Source: Marinobacter salarius
GTDB taxonomy: Bacteria > Pseudomonadota > Gammaproteobacteria > Pseudomonadales > Oleiphilaceae
DNA: 64,000 nt
Direction of reading: 5' to 3'
Assembly: GCF_032922745.1 (NCBI RefSeq)
Contig: NZ_CP136693.1
Location: 1,550,001-1,614,000 of the forward strand
Shown piece after piece: positions 58,677-64,000 of the stretch. Numbering within the stretch: position 1 is the stretch's first letter; every line of letters starts with the position of its first letter. The translations under genes and the position numbers were made by a program. The notes beneath the pieces are model-generated. The model was not told the DNA's origin and ran no database searches. It was given only the letters and a program-made list of their open reading frames with translations.

Positions 58677-61600
58677 TGCCAAAGCGTACCGACATTAAAA
58701 GCATTCTGATTCTGGGCGCGGGCCCCATCGTGATCGGGCAGGCGTGCGAGTTTGACTACTCCGGAGCCCAGGCCTGTAAGGCCCTGCGTGAGGAGGGGTA
58801 TCGGGTTATCCTGGTGAACTCCAACCCGGCCACGATCATGACGGACCCGGTAATGGCCGATGCTACCTACATCGAGCCCATCACCTGGAAGACCGTTGCC
58901 AAGATCATCGAGAAAGAGCAGCCGGACGCATTGCTGCCCACCATGGGTGGTCAGACAGCCCTGAACTGTGCTCTGGACCTCGAAAAGCACGGCGTTCTGG
59001 CCGAGCATGGTGTGGAAATGATCGGCGCCAACGCCGACACCATCGACAAGGCCGAAGACCGTGATCGTTTTGACAAGGCCATGAAGAAGATCGGCCTGGA
59101 GTGCCCTCGCGCGACGATCGCCCATTCCATGGCGGAAGCCTGGGAAGTGGCCAACGACATCGGATTTCCCTGCATCATCCGCCCGTCCTTTACCATGGGT
59201 GGTTCCGGCGGCGGTATTGCCTACAACCGCGATGAATTCGAGGAAATCTGTACCCGTGGTCTGGACCTGTCGCCGACCAACGAGCTGTTGATCGACGAGT
59301 CCCTGATCGGCTGGAAAGAGTACGAGATGGAAGTTGTCCGCGACAAGAACGACAACTGCATCATCGTCTGCGCCATTGAGAACTTTGACGCCATGGGCGT
59401 GCACACCGGTGACTCCATCACCGTCGCGCCAGCCCAGACCCTCACCGACAAGGAATACCAGATCATGCGGAACGCCTCCCTGGCGGTACTGCGTGAGATC
59501 GGTGTGGAAACCGGCGGTTCCAACGTACAATTTGGCGTGAATCCGGACAATGGCCGTGTCGTCGTCATTGAAATGAATCCCCGGGTGTCGCGTTCTTCGG
59601 CGCTGGCGTCCAAGGCAACGGGGTTCCCGATTGCCAAGGTGGCGGCCAAGCTGGCAGTGGGTTACACCCTTGATGAGCTGCGCAACGAAATCACCGGTGG
59701 TGTTACTCCGGCCTCGTTCGAGCCCAGCATCGACTATGTGGTCACCAAGATCCCGCGCTTCACCTTCGAGAAATTCCCCCAGGCTGACGCCCGCCTGACC
59801 ACCCAGATGAAATCCGTGGGTGAGGTGATGGCCATTGGCCGTACCTTCCAGGAATCCCTGCAGAAAGCCATGCGTGGCCTGGAAGTGGGCTCCGACGGTT
59901 TTGAAGAGAAGGTCGACCTGAGCACCACTGACGGCCAGGAAACCCTGACTCAGGAACTGAATGTGCCCGGGGCCGAGCGCCTATGGTACATCGGCGATGC
60001 CTTCCGAGCCGGGATGACCGTGGAGGAAGTGTTCAACAACACGCATGTAGACCCCTGGTATCTGGTGCAGATCGAAGACCTGATCAAAGAAGAGACTGCC
60101 CTCAAATCCGCCGGCAAGGCGGATATTGATCGCGATACCCTCTTCCGCCTCAAGCGCAAGGGTTTCTCCGATGCGCGCCTGGCCCAGCTGCTGAGCATTT
60201 CCGAAGTCAGCTTACGCAAGCTGCGCCATGACCTGGATATCCGCCCGGTCTACAAGCGAGTGGATACCTGCGCGGCAGAATTCGCCTCCTCAACCGCCTA
60301 CATGTATTCGTCCTATGAGGAAGAGTGCGAGGCGGATGTCTCTGATCGCGAGAAAATCGTGGTCATTGGCGGTGGTCCCAATCGCATCGGTCAGGGTATT
60401 GAGTTTGATTATTGCTGTGTTCACGCCGCCCTCGCTATGCGCGACGACGGTTACGAAACCATCATGATCAACTGCAACCCGGAAACCGTTTCCACCGACT
60501 ACGACACCTCGGACCGACTCTATTTCGAGCCGATTACACTGGAAGATGTGCTGGAAATCATTCACGTCGAAAAGCCCAAGGGTGTGATTGTCCAGTACGG
60601 TGGTCAAACCCCGCTGAAGCTGGCCCGTGGCCTGGAAGCGGCAGGTGTGCCGATTATCGGTACCAGCCCGGACGCCATCGACCGCGCCGAAGACCGGGAG
60701 CGTTTCCAGCAGATGATTGGCCGCCTTGGCCTGATTCAGCCGGAAAATGCCACCGTGCGCAGCCACGAAGAAGGCATCCTGGCGGCTCGCGAGATTGGTT
60801 ACCCGCTGGTGGTGCGCCCCTCCTACGTGTTGGGTGGTCGCGCCATGGAAATCGTCTATGACGAGGAGGAGCTGGTTCGCTACATGCGCAATGCCGTGTT
60901 GGTCTCCAACGACAGCCCGGTGCTGCTGGATCACTTCCTCAACGCCGCCATCGAGGTGGACATTGACGCCATCAGCGACGGCAAGGACGTGGTCATCGGT
61001 GGCATCATGCAGCACATTGAGCAAGCGGGCGTGCACTCCGGTGATTCCGCCTGTTCCCTGCCGCCCTACACCCTGCCGAAAGACGTGCAGGATGAAATGC
61101 GCGAAGCGGTACGGAAGATGGCCATTGAGCTGGATGTTATCGGCCTGATGAACGTGCAGCTGGCCTGGCAGGGTGGCGAGATCTACGTGATCGAGGTGAA
61201 CCCGCGGGCGTCCCGTACCGTGCCGTTTGTGTCCAAGGCCATCGGTGTGTCACTGGCCAAGGTGGCGGCCCGTTGCATGGCTGGCAAGTCACTGGCAGAG
61301 CAGGGCTTCACTCAGGAAATTGTGCCGACTTACTATTCCGTCAAGGAATCGGTGTTCCCGTTCAACAAATTCCCGGCAGTGGATCCCATCCTGGGGCCGG
61401 AAATGAAGTCCACCGGTGAGGTGATGGGTATTGGTGACAGCTTTGACGAAGCCTTCGCCAAGGCGGCCCTGGCCTCCGGTGAGCGCCTGCCGGCCAAGGG
61501 TACGGCCTTCATGTCCGTACGGGACGTCGACAAGCCCGGTGCCGCGAAAGTGGCACAGGATCTGATTGACGCCGGTTTCAAGGTGATTGCCACCACTGGT

Positions 61601-61891
61601 ACCGCCAAGGCTCTGAAGCAGGCCGGGCTCACCGTTGATCGGGTGAACAAGGTTCGTGAAGGGCGTCCGCACATCGTGGACGCTATTAAAAATGGTCAGG
61701 TACAGCTGATTATTAACACCACCGAAGGTCGCAAGGCGATTTCCGACTCGGCACAGATTCGCCAGTCGGCCCTGCAGACCAAGGTAACCTATACAACGAC
61801 ACTGGCGGGCGGCGAAGCCTTCTGCAGGGCCATCAAGTTCGGGCCCGAGCGCACTGTGCGCCGCCTCCAGGATCTACACGCAGGAAAGTAA
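58676..61891 (+). CDS. carB: Carbamoyl phosphate synthase, large subunit
   Basis: 1071 aa. ATG 58676 overlaps the carA stop by 1 base (TGATG). Two ATP-grasp halves ('GSGGGIAYNRDEFEE' and 'YVLGGRAMEIVYDEEEL'), an oligomerisation domain, and the C-terminal MGS allosteric domain ('IATTGTAKALKQAG'). Feeds arginine and pyrimidine synthesis. Length normal. Confidence 0.97.
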   Translation: MPKRTDIKSILILGAGPIVIGQACEFDYSGAQACKALREEGYRVILVNSNPATIMTDPVMADATYIEPITWKTVAKIIEKEQPDALLPTMGGQTALNCALDLEKHGVLAEHGVEMIGANADTIDKAEDRDRFDKAMKKIGLECPRATIAHSMAEAWEVANDIGFPCIIRPSFTMGGSGGGIAYNRDEFEEICTRGLDLSPTNELLIDESLIGWKEYEMEVVRDKNDNCIIVCAIENFDAMGVHTGDSITVAPAQTLTDKEYQIMRNASLAVLREIGVETGGSNVQFGVNPDNGRVVVIEMNPRVSRSSALASKATGFPIAKVAAKLAVGYTLDELRNEITGGVTPASFEPSIDYVVTKIPRFTFEKFPQADARLTTQMKSVGEVMAIGRTFQESLQKAMRGLEVGSDGFEEKVDLSTTDGQETLTQELNVPGAERLWYIGDAFRAGMTVEEVFNNTHVDPWYLVQIEDLIKEETALKSAGKADIDRDTLFRLKRKGFSDARLAQLLSISEVSLRKLRHDLDIRPVYKRVDTCAAEFASSTAYMYSSYEEECEADVSDREKIVVIGGGPNRIGQGIEFDYCCVHAALAMRDDGYETIMINCNPETVSTDYDTSDRLYFEPITLEDVLEIIHVEKPKGVIVQYGGQTPLKLARGLEAAGVPIIGTSPDAIDRAEDRERFQQMIGRLGLIQPENATVRSHEEGILAAREIGYPLVVRPSYVLGGRAMEIVYDEEELVRYMRNAVLVSNDSPVLLDHFLNAAIEVDIDAISDGKDVVIGGIMQHIEQAGVHSGDSACSLPPYTLPKDVQDEMREAVRKMAIELDVIGLMNVQLAWQGGEIYVIEVNPRASRTVPFVSKAIGVSLAKVAARCMAGKSLAEQGFTQEIVPTYYSVKESVFPFNKFPAVDPILGPEMKSTGEVMGIGDSFDEAFAKAALASGERLPAKGTAFMSVRDVDKPGAAKVAQDLIDAGFKVIATTGTAKALKQAGLTVDRVNKVREGRPHIVDAIKNGQVQLIINTTEGRKAISDSAQIRQSALQTKVTYTTTLAGGEAFCRAIKFGPERTVRRLQDLHAGK

Positions 61892-61895
61892 GACT

Positions 61896-62375
61896 ATGGC
61901 TGACAGAGTACCCATGACAAAGGCGGGCGAAATCCGCCTACGTGAGGAACTTCAGAAACTGAAGTCCGAAGATCGTCCCCGGGTGATCGCGGCTATTTCC
62001 GATGCCCGCGAACACGGCGACCTGAAAGAGAACGCGGAATACCACGCCGCTCGGGAGCAGCAGAGCTTTATCGAAGGGCGTATCCAGGAAATCGAGGGCA
62101 AGCTGTCCGCAGCCCAGGTAATCGACGTCAACAGCATCGAAAACACCGGCAAGGTGATCTTCGGCACCACCGTGCGAATGCTTAATGTCGATACCGACGA
62201 GCAGGTCAGCTACCAGATCGTTGGTGAGGATGAGGCAGATATCAAGGCCGGAAAGCTGTCCATTTCCTCGCCGATCGCGCGGGCGCTGGTGGGTAAAAGC
62301 GAGGGTGACGTGGTTGCCGTGCGTGTGCCTTCGGGAACCGTTGAGTATGAAATCGAGCAGGTAGAGCACATCTGA
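61896..62375 (+). CDS. greA: Transcription elongation factor GreA
   Basis: 159 aa. Coiled-coil N-domain with 'ISDAREHGDLKENAEYHAAREQ' (acidic tip Asp, Glu), C-domain 'SPIARALVGKSEGDVV'. Stimulates cleavage of backtracked RNA. 4 bases after carB. Confidence 0.95.
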   Translation: MADRVPMTKAGEIRLREELQKLKSEDRPRVIAAISDAREHGDLKENAEYHAAREQQSFIEGRIQEIEGKLSAAQVIDVNSIENTGKVIFGTTVRMLNVDTDEQVSYQIVGEDEADIKAGKLSISSPIARALVGKSEGDVVAVRVPSGTVEYEIEQVEHI

Positions 62376-62402
62376 CGTTCGTCGGGTGCTGATTCTGCAA
62401 AC

Positions 62403-62435
62403 AAAAAGCCGGCTGCGAACAACAGCCGGCTTTTT
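62403..62435 (+). terminator. Terminator after greA
   Basis: AAAAAGCCGGCTG and CAGCCGGCTTTTT, perfect 13-base arms around a 7-base loop, with a U-run on both strands; it can also serve yhbY. Confidence 0.9.
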
Positions 62436-62465
62436 ACATTGTGCGGCCCTGGCGTGCTGACAGCG

Positions 62466-62777
62466 TCAGTGTTTCTGGCGCAGCAGGTTGGACAGCTTGG
62501 GGTTGGGCTTTTTCGCCCGGCGCAGGATCACGGCGATCTTGCCGATGGTCTGCACCAGCTCCGCGCCGGAGGCTTCGCACAGGGCGGCAACGGCTTCCTG
62601 GCGGGTTTCGCGGTCCTGGCTGGCAACCTTGATCTTGATCAGCTCGTGGTCGTTCAGGGCCCGCTCGAGTTCCTCCTGAAGCCCTTCGGTCAGGCCCTTG
62701 TCGCCGACAATGATAACGGGCTTCAGATTGTGGGCGATGCCCCGGTATTCCCGGCGCTGTTCCGGCGAAAGACTCAT
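62466..62777 (-). CDS. yhbY: YhbY, CRM-domain RNA-binding protein
   Basis: 103 aa CRS1-YhbY domain: 'IVGDKGLTEGLQEELERAL' and the GxxG loop 'ETRQEAVAALCEASGAELVQTIG'-type segment near residues 57-79. Associates with the 50S precursor. Divergent from rlmE. Confidence 0.9.
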   Translation of the reverse strand: MSLSPEQRREYRGIAHNLKPVIIVGDKGLTEGLQEELERALNDHELIKIKVASQDRETRQEAVAALCEASGAELVQTIGKIAVILRRAKKPNPKLSNLLRQKH

Positions 62778-62941
62778 TATGTGATCTCTTTATGGGTGCG
62801 ATTAATAAAACGTCAGCGGCGAAATGCTCGCCAATTCCGTATAATCGCGGGATTGTATCAGATCAATCGGCCGGTGAAATCGCCGTTACCACGTACCCAT
62901 ATGATTGGAGGTCCAATTGGAGCGCTTTATGGAGGTAGGTT

Positions 62942-63562
62942 TTGGCTCGCTCGAAAACCAGTGACCGCTGGCTGAAGGAACATTTTGATGATGTCTGGGT
63001 CAAAAAGTCTCGGGAAGACGGCTATCGTTCGCGGGCCAGTTACAAGCTGATTGAGCTCGATAACAAAGACCGCCTGTTCCGGCCCGGGCAGACAGTTGTG
63101 GATTTGGGTGCTGCGCCTGGCGGCTGGTCCCAGGTTGCGGTTGAGCGGGTTGGTGACGATGGCACGGTGGTCGCCAGCGATATTCTCGAGATGAGCCCGA
63201 TTGCAGGTGTGGCGTTTGTTCAGGGCGATTTTACCGAGCAGTCAGTGCTGGACGAATTGCTGGATTTACTGGGTGATCGCCGCGCTGACGTTGTAATTTC
63301 GGATATGGCACCCAATATGAGTGGTATGGCGGCAGTGGATATTCCTAACGCCATGGGTTTGGTGGAGCTGGCGCTGGATATGGCGCAGCAAGTCCTGAAG
63401 CCCGGTGGCGTGTTTGTCGCCAAGGTATTTCAGGGAGAGGGATTTGATGCCCTGCTGGCTGAAATGCGTAAAAGTTTTGGCACCGTTGTCAGCAGGAAGC
63501 CTGACTCCTCCCGCGCAAGATCGAGGGAGATTTATCAGGTGTGCAAGGGATTTAAGGGCTGA
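62942..63562 (+). CDS. rlmE: 23S rRNA 2'-O-ribose methyltransferase (Um2552)
   Basis: 206 aa FtsJ. TTG start 62942 decided by GGAGGT 5 bases upstream and the family N-terminus. 'YRSRASYKLIELD', 'VVDLGAAPGGWSQVA' (SAM, about 52-66), 'ISDMAPNMSGM', and a K-D-K-E type tetrad ('AKVFQGEG'). Upstream of ftsH as usual. Confidence 0.94.
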   Translation: MARSKTSDRWLKEHFDDVWVKKSREDGYRSRASYKLIELDNKDRLFRPGQTVVDLGAAPGGWSQVAVERVGDDGTVVASDILEMSPIAGVAFVQGDFTEQSVLDELLDLLGDRRADVVISDMAPNMSGMAAVDIPNAMGLVELALDMAQQVLKPGGVFVAKVFQGEGFDALLAEMRKSFGTVVSRKPDSSRARSREIYQVCKGFKG

Positions 63563-63715
63563 CCCCGCCCCGGAACGGAATGACCGTGGGATTGACACCC
63601 CCGCAGTGGTCGATACGGATAGGCCGATTCTGGTGGACGGGCGTACAATTGGTGTAAGGTGTCAGAAAAGGCTTTCTCCTGACGGGGCGATCCTTCAATT
63701 CACAGGTGACGATCC

Positions 63716-64000
63716 TTGAACGATATGGCAAAAAATCTGGTTCTCTGGCTGATTATAGCCGCCGTACTGCTGATGGTGTTTCAGAATTTCACACCCACCA
63801 CCAGCGGGCAACAGGTCAATTATTCGCAGTTTGTGGAAATGGTGCAGGACGGACAGGTCCGTCAGGTCACCATTGATGGTCTGCAGGTTCAGGGTACCCG
63901 TGGTGACGGCTCCCAGTTCCAGACTGTCCGCCCACAGGTGTCCGACAATAAGCTGATGGATGATCTGCTGGCCAACAACGTGGAAGTCATCGGCAAGGAA
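63716..64000 (+). CDS. ftsH: FtsH membrane protease, N-terminal part (cut by window edge)
   Basis: About 95 residues visible. TTG 63716 has AGGTGA 7 bases upstream; ATG 63725 ('MAKNLVLWLIIAAVLLMVFQ') is the usual annotated start but its spacing to that site is long. First membrane helix and the start of the periplasmic domain ('NYSQFVEMVQDGQVRQVTIDG') are seen. AAA+ and protease domains are beyond the edge. Confidence 0.93.
   Translation, partial: MNDMAKNLVLWLIIAAVLLMVFQNFTPTTSGQQVNYSQFVEMVQDGQVRQVTIDGLQVQGTRGDGSQFQTVRPQVSDNKLMDDLLANNVEVIGKE

Noticed and set aside
1..64000. CRISPR arrays, tRNA or rRNA genes, prophage
   Set aside because: No regular spaced repeats, tRNA cloverleaf or rRNA seen apart from the tmRNA tRNA-like end; only one IS element found.

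Overview
The window reads as chromosome from a marine gammaproteobacterium close to Marinobacter. Evidence: high-GC, pseudomonad-like gene content and order; a wax-ester-synthase-type acyltransferase; Mqo; the gene runs ssrA/smpB, ratA-ratB/bamE-fur and recN/grpE-dnaK-dnaJ-dapB-carAB-greA/yhbY-rlmE-ftsH. The genus is an inference from gene content.

Region 1 (1-4.8 kb): the end of a nitrate/sulfonate-type ABC importer, then a small cassette with an unknown 119-residue protein, a Tle1-like DUF2235 lipase and a DUF2931 lipoprotein. The last two look like a type VI secretion effector and its immunity protein, with no secretion genes nearby.

Region 2 (4.9-27.5 kb): an almost complete PQQ-dependent alcohol oxidation island. 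It holds an alcohol-associated ABC system (permease, ATPase, beta-propeller, binding protein), a two-component switch (PedS2/PedR2 type), a periplasmic pentapeptide protein, a Ca-type ethanol dehydrogenase (exaA), cytochrome c550 (exaB), a MoxJ-like binding protein, a lanthanide-type dehydrogenase (pedH-like), aldehyde dehydrogenase (exaC), pqqABCDE with a hairpin after pqqA, the peptidase pqqH, and ercA-ercS. Alcohol is oxidised in the periplasm by either quinoprotein, electrons leave through cytochrome c550, and the aldehyde goes to ExaC. Two shared DNA motifs tie the promoters together: a 15-bp palindrome near three genes or gene pairs, and an 11-bp box at identical spacing from the -10 of exaB and exaC.

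Region 3 (27.5-41.8 kb): housekeeping and stress genes (fumC, a CarS-like membrane protein, a phosphoesterase, chrA, msrA-msrB, a CaCA exchanger, mqo), then a three-gene operon not recognised as a described pathway: an ATP-grasp enzyme, a 674-residue protein with a papain-like Cys/His/Asn pattern, and an acetolactate-synthase-like ThDP enzyme. A lipoprotein follows.

Region 4 (41.9-44.7 kb): an IS110-family (IS1111-type) element sits immediately 5' of an exoD-like gene. Its 3' noncoding arm carries two short stretches that match its own left and right junctions, as expected of a guide (bridge/seek) RNA. Its left inverted repeat can also pair with the transposase ribosome binding site. An mgtC-like gene follows.

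Region 5 (44.7-64 kb): core genes including tmRNA (tag ANDENYALAA), wax ester synthase, smpB, an SNF symporter, ratAB, bamE, fur, recN with two LexA boxes, grpE with a heat-shock promoter, dnaK, dnaJ, dapB, carAB with a possible leader attenuator, greA, yhbY, rlmE and the start of ftsH.
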